Source of the DNA: UMGS1696 sp964621165
GTDB lineage: Bacteria; Bacillota; Clostridia; Oscillospirales; CAG-272
Assembly: GCA_964621165.1 (NCBI GenBank)
Contig: CAZULC010000004.1
Location: 62,001 to 126,000, forward strand
Reading direction: 5' to 3'
Length of the DNA stretch: 64,000 nucleotides
Position 1 is the stretch's first letter. The number at the start of each line of letters is the position of its first letter. The notes under the pieces were generated by a model that had not been told where the DNA came from, searched no databases, and was given only the letters and a program-made list of their open reading frames with translations. Shown here one piece after another: positions 1 through 8,276 of the stretch. Made by a program: the position numbers and the translations under genes.

Positions 1-2
1 TT

Positions 3-242
3 GACATGACTCCCATCCCCGGCGGCACAATTGTCGAGCAGTTTTCCGCTGACTACAGACGCGAACATGACGGCGTGCAAATCGAGGAAGTCAAGCCTGG
101 TACAGCCGTTGAAGAAGACAAAAACGACCGCACGCTTGAGGTGTCAGTTATAATAATCGCTGCCCTTGGAATTTTCGTTGGACTGGTGATTTACTGTCAG
201 TCATCGGTGGGAAAAAGCGGCGTAAAAAAGAATAAGGCATAA
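3..242 (+). CDS. C-terminal end of an unknown membrane-anchored protein (partial)
   Basis: The frame is open to the left edge, so this is only the last 79 or so residues of a longer protein. The visible part has an acidic, hydrophilic segment, then one hydrophobic stretch of about 19 residues near the end (VSVIIIAALGIFVGLVIYC), then a short lysine-rich tail. That is the pattern of a single C-terminal membrane anchor with a cytoplasmic basic tail and the rest of the protein outside. The first ATG in view (position 6) need not be the start. It is followed directly by a terminator hairpin, so it closes its transcript. I do not recognise the family. Confidence 0.6.
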   Translation, partial: DMTPIPGGTIVEQFSADYRREHDGVQIEEVKPGTAVEEDKNDRTLEVSVIIIAALGIFVGLVIYCQSSVGKSGVKKNKA

Positions 243-248
243 GACAAA

Positions 249-285
249 CGGCAGTATGGATGATTTTATCATACTGTCGCTTTTT
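249..285 (+). terminator. Rho-independent terminator
   Basis: Arms CGGCAGTATG (249-258) and CATACTGTCG (270-279) pair with one G-U, followed by TTTTT. It lies between the partial membrane protein and the convergent AraC-type gene. Confidence 0.8.
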
Positions 286-301
286 GTCGAGGGCGGAACC
301 A

Positions 302-1093
302 TTATTCTTTTTCGCCTGCCAAACCTTCCTTCAGCTGACGCCGGTATTCTGCCGGTGAAATTCCGATCTGCTCTTTGAAGTTCCGGTTTAGGGTCCTGAG
401 CGAGTTGAAGCCGCACTCGTTGGATATTTCAAGCACGGTCATGTTTCCGTTTTGCAAAAGGTAGCAGGCCTTGCTTATCCGGTACTCGTTGACATAGTCA
501 TTGAAGGATATCCCCACCATCTGCTTGAAATAGCGTGACAGATAGGTGTATTCGTAGCCCGTGTGCCTCGAAAGGTCGGAGAGACTGCAGTTTTTGCCGT
601 AGCTTTCCTCGATAAACTTGAAAATCCGGTACAGCAGCACATCAGAAGCGGATTCGTTGCTCTTGTATGAGGCGTTTTTGTCAAAGGATGCACAGAAAGA
701 GTAGAGAAGTCCCTTGATTTCAAGCACATCCTCGCTTCCGTCAAGGGAGTCAAGCTTCTTCACGTAGAATTCTTCCGGCTCAAAGTAGTTGTCCTTAGGC
801 ACGGTCGACGTGGTTTTCGACGAATATGCGCTTATCAGCTTCGGTGAGAACAGGCACAGGACATGACGCGAGCTGTCCGCGGTTTTCATGGAATGCACCT
901 GATTTGAGAATATCATAAGTGCGCCGCCGGGTTTCAGACTGTACTCGCGTCCGTCGACTATTGCAGTCATGGAACCTTCGAGGAGACATAACAATTCATA
1001 ACAGTGGTGCATGTGCGCGGGATAGGAAAAATTCCGGTCTTTCTCAATCCGGAAGTAGTCCGCCGCGAGGGAGTGTTGAAGCTCGTAAAACAT
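302..1093 (-). CDS. AraC-family transcriptional regulator
   Basis: Two-domain AraC/XylS-type regulator of 263 residues. Residues about 1-100 form a cupin-like sugar-sensing domain (HMHHCYELL, then GGALMIFSNQVHS). Residues about 160-258 hold the paired helix-turn-helix domain, with the typical ending GISPAEYRR. It is divergent from xylA and shares its 126-base upstream region, so it most likely controls the xylose operon. Such neighbours are usually activators that respond to the pathway sugar. That role is inferred from position; the ligand is not visible in the sequence. Confidence 0.88.
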   Translation of the reverse strand: MFYELQHSLAADYFRIEKDRNFSYPAHMHHCYELLCLLEGSMTAIVDGREYSLKPGGALMIFSNQVHSMKTADSSRHVLCLFSPKLISAYSSKTTSTVPKDNYFEPEEFYVKKLDSLDGSEDVLEIKGLLYSFCASFDKNASYKSNESASDVLLYRIFKFIEESYGKNCSLSDLSRHTGYEYTYLSRYFKQMVGISFNDYVNEYRISKACYLLQNGNMTVLEISNECGFNSLRTLNRNFKEQIGISPAEYRRQLKEGLAGEKE

Positions 1094-1127
1094 AATTACC
1101 GTACCTCATCACAAATTTTGTCTATAA

Positions 1128-1156
1128 ATTATATCATATATGTCGCGAAAAGTCCA
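1128..1156 (-). promoter_or_regulatory. Promoter of the AraC-type gene
   Basis: On the minus strand, -35 TGGACT (1151-1156), a 17-base spacer, and -10 TATAAT (1128-1133). The same TGGACT -35 recurs at two promoters near 39.1 and 39.5 kb. No equally good promoter is visible for xylA in this gap, which fits an activator-dependent promoter. Confidence 0.65.
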
Positions 1157-1219
1157 TAGCTTTATTGTAAAATATATACGAAAAATACATTTAACCAATA
1201 TTTTTAAGGAGATACAGAT

Positions 1220-2536
1220 ATGAAAGAATTTTTCCCCACAATTCCTATGGTAAAATACGAAGGCACGTCCTCCACAAACCCCATGGCGTTCAGATACTAC
1301 AACCCCGACGAGGTTATTTTAGGCAAGCCCATGAGAGAGCACCTCAAGTTCGCCATGTCCTACTGGCACACCATGTGCGCTGACGGTACGGATATGTTCG
1401 GCGTTGGCACAAACGTAAAGACTTACGGCGAATCCGACCCCATGGAAATCGCAAAGGCCAAGGCTCATGCGGCGTTCGAGTTCATGAACAAACTGTCGAT
1501 AGACTACTTCTGCTTCCACGACAGAGACATCGCTCCCGAATGCGCAACTTTAGCCGAGAGCAATGAAAGACTGGACGAAATCTCCGACCTGCTCGCACAG
1601 CTGATGAAGGAAAACGGCAAGAAGCTGCTCTGGGGTACCGCTAACTGCTTCAACAACCCGAGATACATGCACGGCGCGGGAACCGCTCCCAACGCTGACG
1701 TATTCGCTTTCGCCGCGGCTCAGATTAAGAAGGCTCTCGAAATCACGGTAAAGCTAGGCGGCAACGGCTACGTTTACTGGGGCGGACGGGAAGGATACGA
1801 AACCCTGCTCAATACCGACATGGGCAAGGAGCTTGACAACATGGCGTTCCTTCTCAAGCTTACTTCCCAGTACGCACGCTCAATCGGATTCAAGGGTGAC
1901 TTCTACATCGAACCCAAGCCGAAGGAACCCACAAAGCACCAGTACGACTTCGATGCTTCCACCGTGTGCGGCTTCCTCGCAAAATACGGTCTTGACAAGG
2001 ATTTCAAGCTGAACATCGAAGCAAACCATGCAACCCTCGCAGGACACACGTTCCAGCATGAACTGACAGTGGCGAGAATCAACAACGCGTTCGGCTCCAT
2101 TGACGCAAACCAAGGGGACCTCTTCCTCGGATGGGATACCGACCAGTTCCCGACAAACGTATACGAAACCACACTCTGCATGCTTGAGGTTCTCCGTGCG
2201 GGCGGATTCACAAACGGCGGTCTCAACTTCGACGCAAAAGCACGCCGCGGCTCCTACACATGGGATGACATCGCTTACTCCTACATCGCCGGCATGGATT
2301 CCTTCGCACTGGGCCTGAGACTTGCTGTGAAGATTGTAGAGGACGGCAGACTTGACAAATTCGTCAGCGACCGCTATGCAAGCTACAACAACGGAATCGG
2401 AAAGAAAATCGCCGACAAGACTGCTACAATCGAAGAGCTTGAAGCTTACGCCAGGGAAATGGGCGACGTGAAGACCAACCAGAGCGGCAGACAGGAATAC
2501 CTCGAGAACCTGCTCAACAGCATTATGTTTTCCTGA
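1220..2536 (+). CDS. xylA: Xylose isomerase
   Basis: Converts D-xylose to D-xylulose in the cytoplasm, the first step of the isomerase pathway. It has 438 residues, normal for the long (group II) enzymes of Firmicutes and Bacteroidetes. Family motifs are clear: CFHDRDIAPE with the catalytic His, VYWGGREG, the metal and substrate segment FYIEPKPKEPTKHQYD, and KLNIEANHATLAGHTF. The ATG follows an AAGGAGAT ribosome site. It is the first gene of an operon with a GH3 beta-xylosidase 33 bases downstream and xylB after that. The divergent AraC-type gene is its likely regulator. Confidence 0.98.
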   Translation: MKEFFPTIPMVKYEGTSSTNPMAFRYYNPDEVILGKPMREHLKFAMSYWHTMCADGTDMFGVGTNVKTYGESDPMEIAKAKAHAAFEFMNKLSIDYFCFHDRDIAPECATLAESNERLDEISDLLAQLMKENGKKLLWGTANCFNNPRYMHGAGTAPNADVFAFAAAQIKKALEITVKLGGNGYVYWGGREGYETLLNTDMGKELDNMAFLLKLTSQYARSIGFKGDFYIEPKPKEPTKHQYDFDASTVCGFLAKYGLDKDFKLNIEANHATLAGHTFQHELTVARINNAFGSIDANQGDLFLGWDTDQFPTNVYETTLCMLEVLRAGGFTNGGLNFDAKARRGSYTWDDIAYSYIAGMDSFALGLRLAVKIVEDGRLDKFVSDRYASYNNGIGKKIADKTATIEELEAYAREMGDVKTNQSGRQEYLENLLNSIMFS

Positions 2537-2569
2537 TTAAGCAAGGTTTTGACACAAGGGTGAATTGAA

Positions 2570-4669
2570 ATGAACAAACAAACTGCAAGAGAAAAAGCCG
2601 AGAAAATCGTCTCCCAGATGACGGTGGAGGAAAAGGCGTCACAGCTTCGCTTCGACTCCCCGGCAATCGAGCGGCTCGGTATACATGAATACAACTGGTG
2701 GAACGAGGCTTCCCACGGCGTGGCACGATCCGGCATGGCGACGGTTTTCCCCCACGCAATCGGACTTGCCGCAACCTTCGACCCGGACTTGATTCACTCC
2801 GTCGGCGACACGGTTTCCACGGAAGCGAGAGCAAAGTACAACAGTTCCCAGAAGCACGGTGACTACGACATTTATAAAGGACTTACGTTTTGGGCGCCCA
2901 ACATCAACATTTTCCGCGACCCGAGATGGGGCAGGGGACAGGAGACCTACGGCGAAGATCCGTTTTTGACCGCAACCCTCGGCGTTAACTACATCAAAGG
3001 TTTGCAGGGGGATGGGGAATACCTCAAGTCCTGTGCCTGCGCTAAGCATTTTGCCGTCCACTCCGGACCTGAGCCTCTGCGCCACCGCTTCAATGCTGAA
3101 GTAAACGACCACGATTTGTGGGAAACATATCTTCCCGCCTTCGAATGGGCTGTAAAGGATGCGCACGTTGCCGGAGTCATGGGAGCCTACAACCGTACAA
3201 ATGGCGAACCCTGCTGTGCAAGCCCCACGCTGATTCAGAAGATTTTACGTGAACAGTGGCAGTTTGACGGCTACTTCACCTCGGACTGCGGCGCAATCAA
3301 CGACATTTACGCGTACCACAAATATACCAGCTCCATCGAGGAAGCCTGCGCAATCAGCCTCAAAGCCGGATGCCAGCTCAACTGTGGCTCTGCGTACCGT
3401 CACTTGATGGAGGCCTACGAGAGCGACCTCGTCACGGAAGAAGAAATCACGGAAGCCGCTGTGGAACTGTACACAATACGTGTACTTCTCGGCGACTTCG
3501 AGGACGAACGCCCATATTCCGACATACCCTTCGACAAGCTGGACTGCGCGGAACACCGTCATCTCAACCACAAAGCGGCAAGGGAGTGCGCTGTGCTGCT
3601 CAAGAACAACGGATTTTTACCCCTTGACCCTGCGAAAAAGCAGAAAATTGCGGTAATCGGCCCCAACGCCATGTCCCAGATTGCCCTTGAAGGAAACTAC
3701 AACGGCATGGCTTCCCAATACATCACCGTGGCTGACGGCGTTCGTCGTGTGTTCGGCGAGGAAAATGTCCGCGTGGCAAAGGGAAGCAACGTTTGGGTTG
3801 AACATAAAAACGACTGCACGGGTTTCACCAACATGATAAGCGAGGGAATCTCATACGCTGAAAACTCCGACGTGACAATCCTCTGCCTTGGACTGGACTG
3901 CACCATCGAGGGCGAGGAAACGGGCATGAAGAACGAGTACTTCGACAACGGCGACAAAGTCTCATTAAAGCTACCTAAAACCCAGATGAATCTTGCCGAA
4001 GAGGTCTGCAAGGTCTGCGATAACGTTGTGGTGGTTCTTATGGGCGGCGGTGCGCTGGACATCGGCGAGGAGCTGACCTCAAAGGTTCACGCGGTAATCG
4101 ACATGTGGTACCCGGGAGCTACGGGTGGACTTGCGGCGGCTGAGCTTATCGGCGGCGTGTACTCCCCGAGTGGCAGACTTCCCATCACCTTCTACAGCTC
4201 TGACAACACCATTCCCGATTTCACCGACTACTCCATGAAGGGCCGTACATACAGATATATTGAAGAAAAACCGCTCTACCCATTCGGATATGGCCTGTCC
4301 TACACGAAGTTTGATTATTCATGCGCGGCAGTTTACGAAAACGACGACAACTATAGCGTAAAGGTAAAAATAAAAAACACGGGAAAGTTTGATGGTGTGG
4401 AAAAGGTACAGATTTACGCTTCCTACACGGATTCCAGAACCGTGACGCCAAACTTCCAGCTTTGCGGACTTAAGGCTGTGGAAATAAAGTCCGGCGAGGA
4501 AGCTGACGTTGAGATTACAGTAAACAAATATTGGGTCAAGGCGGTGCTTGCTGACGGCACAAGGGTAGAACCCGACGGAAAAATCGCCCTCTACATCGGC
4601 GGACATCAGCCTGACGATAGAAGCCGTGAACTCGGACTTGACGAATGCATCTGCATAAACATAAAGTAA
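2570..4669 (+). CDS. Glycoside hydrolase family 3, probable beta-xylosidase
   Basis: Cytoplasmic exo-glycosidase with no signal peptide, 699 residues. The N-terminal (beta/alpha)8 domain contains FAPNINIFRDPRWGRGQETYGEDP-type sequence and KHFAVHSG. The nucleophile is Asp239 in the FTSDCGAI motif, the form typical of GH3 xylosidases of the BXL type. The second domain (about 330-560) contains the segment GLDCTIEGEETG, and the C-terminus (about 590-690) is fibronectin-III-like. There is no PA14 insert. Placement between xylA and xylB argues that it releases xylose from imported xylo-oligosaccharides. A beta-glucosidase or arabinosidase side activity cannot be excluded from sequence. Confidence 0.9.
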   Translation: MNKQTAREKAEKIVSQMTVEEKASQLRFDSPAIERLGIHEYNWWNEASHGVARSGMATVFPHAIGLAATFDPDLIHSVGDTVSTEARAKYNSSQKHGDYDIYKGLTFWAPNINIFRDPRWGRGQETYGEDPFLTATLGVNYIKGLQGDGEYLKSCACAKHFAVHSGPEPLRHRFNAEVNDHDLWETYLPAFEWAVKDAHVAGVMGAYNRTNGEPCCASPTLIQKILREQWQFDGYFTSDCGAINDIYAYHKYTSSIEEACAISLKAGCQLNCGSAYRHLMEAYESDLVTEEEITEAAVELYTIRVLLGDFEDERPYSDIPFDKLDCAEHRHLNHKAARECAVLLKNNGFLPLDPAKKQKIAVIGPNAMSQIALEGNYNGMASQYITVADGVRRVFGEENVRVAKGSNVWVEHKNDCTGFTNMISEGISYAENSDVTILCLGLDCTIEGEETGMKNEYFDNGDKVSLKLPKTQMNLAEEVCKVCDNVVVVLMGGGALDIGEELTSKVHAVIDMWYPGATGGLAAAELIGGVYSPSGRLPITFYSSDNTIPDFTDYSMKGRTYRYIEEKPLYPFGYGLSYTKFDYSCAAVYENDDNYSVKVKIKNTGKFDGVEKVQIYASYTDSRTVTPNFQLCGLKAVEIKSGEEADVEITVNKYWVKAVLADGTRVEPDGKIALYIGGHQPDDRSRELGLDECICINIK

Positions 4670-4691
4670 AAGTAATTTAAAGGATAATATT

Positions 4692-6215
4692 ATGAAATAC
4701 GCAATAGGCATAGACGTGGGAACATCGGGAACCAAAACCGTATTATTCGACGAAACCGGCCGCAAGATTGCCTCGCATACTGTAGAATATCCCATGTACC
4801 AGCCGAAAAACGGTTGGGCTGAGCAGAATCCTGAGGACTGGTGGAACGCCGTTGTCGAGACTATCGCTGAGATCATGAAAAAAAGCGGCGTTAACAAAGG
4901 TTCGGTCGTGGGAATCGGCATATCGGGACAGATGCACGGGCTTGTCATGCTGGATGAGGACGACAACGTTCTGCGCCCGTCAATAATCTGGTGCGACCAG
5001 CGGACGGGCGAGGAATGCCGTGACATCGAGAACATAATCGGACGCGAAAGACTCATTGAAATCACCGCAAATCCCGCGCTCACAGGCTTCACCGCGTCAA
5101 AAATCATGTGGGTGAAGAAGCACGAGCCGGAAATATACGAAAAATGCGCCCATATTCTCCTGCCGAAGGATTACATCAGGCTAAAACTCACGGGCGAGTA
5201 CGCTACTGAGGTTTCCGACGCTAGCGGTATGCAGCTTCTTGACGTGCCGAACCGGTGCTGGTCCGACGAGGTTCTCAATAAGCTGGGAATCGACAAAAAG
5301 CTCCTCGGCAAGGTTTACGAATCCCCGGAAATTACGGGTTACGTCAAACCGGAGGTCGCCGAAAAATGCGGAATCGCTGTCGGTACTCCCGTAGTCGGTG
5401 GAGCCGGAGACAATGCCGCGGCGGCTGTGGGTGAGGGAGTAGTCTGCGACGGACGTGCGTTCACCACAATCGGCACAAGCGGCGTGGTTTTCGCCCACAC
5501 GGACAACATCGAAATTGACCTAAAGGGGCGTGTTCACACCTTCTGCTGTGCCGTTCCCGGTGCGTGGCATGTCATGGGAGTGACGCAGGCTGCCGGACTT
5601 TCCCTGAGATGGCTGCGGGATACCGTCTGCACATCCGAAGCAGCGGAAGCCGAGAAAGTGGGCGTTGACCCGTATAAGATAATGGACGAAGAAGCGGGCA
5701 AGTCAAAAATCGGCGCGAACCGGCTACTTTACCTGCCATACCTCATGGGCGAGCGTACTCCCCACCTTGACCCGGACTGCCGAGGAGCTTTCGTTGGTCT
5801 CTCCGGCGTGCACGGACGGGGCGACATAATCCGCTCAGTTCTCGAAGGCGTGTGCTATTCGCTGAAGGACTGCCTCGGTGTGCTTGAGGAGATGAACGTG
5901 AAGCCCGAGTCCATGAAAATTTGCGGCGGCGGCGGAAAGAGCAGGCTGTGGCGGAAAATGCTGGCGGACGTTTACGGTATTCCCGTGACTGCAATTCAGT
6001 CCGATGAAGGACCGGCGCTGGGCGTGGCAATTCTCGCTCTTGTGGGTGCGGGAGTTTATCCGAGCGTGAGGGAAGCCTGCGACAGCATCATCAAAACCAA
6101 GGAAACCATCCGGTCCGAAGTAGAAAACACAGCCGAGTACGCAAAATTCTACGGTATTTACAAGGGACTTTACTCTCACCTGAGCGTGGATTTCAAGGCG
6201 TTAGCTGAGCTTTGA
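4692..6215 (+). CDS. xylB: Xylulokinase
   Basis: FGGY-family kinase of 507 residues that phosphorylates D-xylulose to xylulose 5-phosphate. The N-terminal ATPase motif GIDVGTSGTKTVLFDETG, the segment GISGQMHGLVMLDE, the catalytic-region WCDQRTG and the C-terminal KICGGGGKSRLWRKMLADV are all present. MHGLV and the WCDQR form fit xylulokinase better than glycerol or ribulose kinase. It starts 22 bases after the GH3 gene and completes the xylose pathway in the operon. Confidence 0.96.
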   Translation: MKYAIGIDVGTSGTKTVLFDETGRKIASHTVEYPMYQPKNGWAEQNPEDWWNAVVETIAEIMKKSGVNKGSVVGIGISGQMHGLVMLDEDDNVLRPSIIWCDQRTGEECRDIENIIGRERLIEITANPALTGFTASKIMWVKKHEPEIYEKCAHILLPKDYIRLKLTGEYATEVSDASGMQLLDVPNRCWSDEVLNKLGIDKKLLGKVYESPEITGYVKPEVAEKCGIAVGTPVVGGAGDNAAAAVGEGVVCDGRAFTTIGTSGVVFAHTDNIEIDLKGRVHTFCCAVPGAWHVMGVTQAAGLSLRWLRDTVCTSEAAEAEKVGVDPYKIMDEEAGKSKIGANRLLYLPYLMGERTPHLDPDCRGAFVGLSGVHGRGDIIRSVLEGVCYSLKDCLGVLEEMNVKPESMKICGGGGKSRLWRKMLADVYGIPVTAIQSDEGPALGVAILALVGAGVYPSVREACDSIIKTKETIRSEVENTAEYAKFYGIYKGLYSHLSVDFKALAEL

Positions 6216-6258
6216 TTCCCGAGTGAATGTATATAAATTCTGAAACGGAGGAAAAACA

Positions 6259-6981
6259 ATGAAAAAGGTACTGATATTCCAAGGGGGATGGGACGGACAC
6301 GAGCCACAGCTCACGTCAAAGCGGTTTGCACGTCTCATGGAAGAAGAAGGCTACACCGCGGAGATTTACGACAATCAGGAATGCCTTGACGACCCGGAAA
6401 AGCTGGAGACCTACCATCTCATCGTGGCATGCTGGACAATGGGTCAGCTTCCATGGCAGAGAGTGCAGAATATCTCAAAGGCTGTGGGCAAGGGAACGGG
6501 ACTCGCGGGCTGTCACGGCGGTATGTGCGACGCTTTCCGGGACAACACCGAGTGGCAGTTCATGACCGGCGGTCAGTGGGTCAGCCATCCAGGCGGAGAC
6601 GGACAGACCTACATGGTGAACATCAACCACGGCTCAAGCCCCATCACGGCAGGACTGGAGGATTTTGAGGTGTGCAGTGAGCATTATTACCTCCATGTAG
6701 ACCCGGCAATCGAGGTTCTCGCCACAACACGCTTTCCACAGGTGAACTATTACCATATTTCAAACAAGGTTGTTGATATGCCCGTGGCTTGGACGAAATT
6801 CTGGGGTAACGGACGGGTGTTCTACACATCCCTTGGACATCACGACGACGTGTTCGAAAAATCCCCCACGGCTGAGGTTCTCATGAAACGGGGCATGCTT
6901 TGGGCGGCTGAAGGCAAACAGTACGCAATCGACAACAATCTCACCGACGAACGCTTCCTTAATACCGCTAAGATGTATTGA
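6259..6981 (+). CDS. ThuA-like protein (glutamine-amidotransferase-like fold)
   Basis: A 240-residue ThuA-domain protein. It begins VLIFQGGWDGHEP and contains GLAGCHGGMCDAF and the conserved end-segment GNGRVFYTSLGHHDDVF, both typical of the family. ThuA of rhizobia acts with the dehydrogenase ThuB in trehalose utilisation through 3-keto sugars. Relatives commonly sit with Gfo/Idh oxidoreductases, as here. Its place after xylB suggests a role in handling an oxidised or unusual glycoside, but the exact reaction is unknown. It has a good GGAGG ribosome site. Confidence 0.88.
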   Translation: MKKVLIFQGGWDGHEPQLTSKRFARLMEEEGYTAEIYDNQECLDDPEKLETYHLIVACWTMGQLPWQRVQNISKAVGKGTGLAGCHGGMCDAFRDNTEWQFMTGGQWVSHPGGDGQTYMVNINHGSSPITAGLEDFEVCSEHYYLHVDPAIEVLATTRFPQVNYYHISNKVVDMPVAWTKFWGNGRVFYTSLGHHDDVFEKSPTAEVLMKRGMLWAAEGKQYAIDNNLTDERFLNTAKMY

Positions 6982-6982
6982 C

Positions 6983-7040
6983 GTGTGAAATATTTCATGC
7001 AGATTTGACATAAAGTCGGCTGATTTCACACAGCTGCATG
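6983..7040 (+). other. Interleaved inverted repeats upstream of the Gfo/Idh gene
   Basis: Two perfect inverted repeats are interleaved in A-B-A'-B' order. GTGTGAAAT (6983-6991) pairs with ATTTCACAC (7023-7031), and CATGCAG (6996-7002) pairs with CTGCATG (7034-7040). As RNA this order could form an H-type pseudoknot about 15 bases before the ribosome site of the next gene. TGAAATATTTCA (6986-6997) is also a perfect 12-base palindrome, so a DNA operator is the alternative. Confidence 0.5.
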
Positions 7041-7070
7041 TATACCTTTTACAAAGAAAGGATATTTCCA

Positions 7071-8189
7071 ATGAAAACAGTAAAAATAGGCTTTGTCGGA
7101 GTGGGAGCCATATCCGGCATATATCTCGAGAACATCACGAACAAATTCAAGGAAATTGAAGTCATCGGCGTGTGCGACCTCATCCGTGAAAGAGCGGAGA
7201 ACGCCGTTAAGAAATATAATATTCCAAGGCTCTACAACGACATGTATGAGCTCTTCGCCGACCCGGAGGTTGACATTGTACTGAACATCACCCGCCCCTA
7301 TGAGCACTACGGAGTGACAAAAGCCGCGCTTCTCGCCGGAAAACACGTCTATTCGGAAAAGCCCCTCGCCGCGTCTCTTGAAGAGGGAAAGGAGCTTGTC
7401 GCCATAGCGAAGGAAAAAGGTCTCATGCTGGGCGGTGCACCTGACACGTATCTTGGCGCGGGAATCCAGACCTGCCGTAATATAATCGAGGACGGACTCA
7501 TCGGAACTCCCATCGGTGGCGCGGGATTCATGATCTGCCGGGGGCACGAGACATGGCACCCGGATCCGGAATTCTACTACAAGTATGGAGGCGGTCCTAT
7601 GTTCGACATGGGTCCATACTACATCACGGCTCTCGTCAACCTACTGGGTAATGTCAGCGATGTTTCAGCCATGACGAAAAAAAGCTTTGACAAACGTCTT
7701 ATCACCAGCCAGCCCCACAACGGTGAGGTAATTGACGTGGACGTGAATACTTACATTGCCGGAACCATGCGGTTTGAGTCGGGATCAATCGGCACGTTGT
7801 TCACTACATTTGACGTTCACTATCCGTCACAGGCGCGGCTTGAAATCTACGGCTCCGAGGGAACATTGTATGTCCCCGATCCCAACACCTTCGGCGGACC
7901 CATAAGTCTGTTCAGACCAGCCGACGGCGGAATGCGAGAAATGCGCCTCCAGTACGAAAACTACGCCGACAACAGCCGCGCTCTCGGACTTGCGGACATG
8001 GCAAAGGCGTACCAGACCGGACGCAAATTCAGATGCAACTGCGATATGACCTACCATGTTCTGGAAATAATGGAAGGCTTCACCAAGAGCGGTGATGAGA
8101 GACGCGAGGTGAAGATTGAGTCGAGATTCGAAAAGTCTCCGATTATGAAGCCGGATCTGGAAATCGGCGTGCTTGAAGCTGAATATTGA
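7071..8189 (+). CDS. Gfo/Idh/MocA-family NAD(P)-dependent oxidoreductase
   Basis: A 372-residue sugar oxidoreductase. The N-terminal Rossmann fold starts IGFVGVGAISG, with the conserved cofactor and substrate segment HVYSEKPLA at about residues 102-110 (EKP motif). The C-terminal alpha/beta domain carries GGGPMFDMGPYYI. An in-frame ATG lies 33 bases upstream, but the GAAAGGA ribosome site and family length favour the ATG at 7071. It follows the ThuA-like gene and ends the operon at a strong terminator. The likely role is oxidation or reduction at C3 or C2 of a sugar; the substrate is not visible. Confidence 0.9.
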   Translation: MKTVKIGFVGVGAISGIYLENITNKFKEIEVIGVCDLIRERAENAVKKYNIPRLYNDMYELFADPEVDIVLNITRPYEHYGVTKAALLAGKHVYSEKPLAASLEEGKELVAIAKEKGLMLGGAPDTYLGAGIQTCRNIIEDGLIGTPIGGAGFMICRGHETWHPDPEFYYKYGGGPMFDMGPYYITALVNLLGNVSDVSAMTKKSFDKRLITSQPHNGEVIDVDVNTYIAGTMRFESGSIGTLFTTFDVHYPSQARLEIYGSEGTLYVPDPNTFGGPISLFRPADGGMREMRLQYENYADNSRALGLADMAKAYQTGRKFRCNCDMTYHVLEIMEGFTKSGDERREVKIESRFEKSPIMKPDLEIGVLEAEY

Positions 8190-8221
8190 TTCACACAGTA
8201 TAGTTAAAACTGAATAAAAAT

Positions 8222-8262
8222 AAAACCTCCTGAAGATTCACGTAAAATCAACGGGAGGTTTT
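8222..8262. terminator. Bidirectional terminator
   Basis: AAAACCTCC (8222-8230) and GGAGGTTTT (8254-8262) form a 9-base stem. The A-run and T-run on either side serve both the xylose operon and the convergent manA. Confidence 0.8.
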
Positions 8263-8276
8263 GTTATGTTTTAATT

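Noticed and set aside
4319..5107. 262-residue minus-strand open frame opposite the GH3 gene and xylB
   Set aside because: It lies antisense to two conserved enzymes, has no ribosome site and shows no family features; the same holds for other long antisense frames such as 2639-3166 and 7026-7559.
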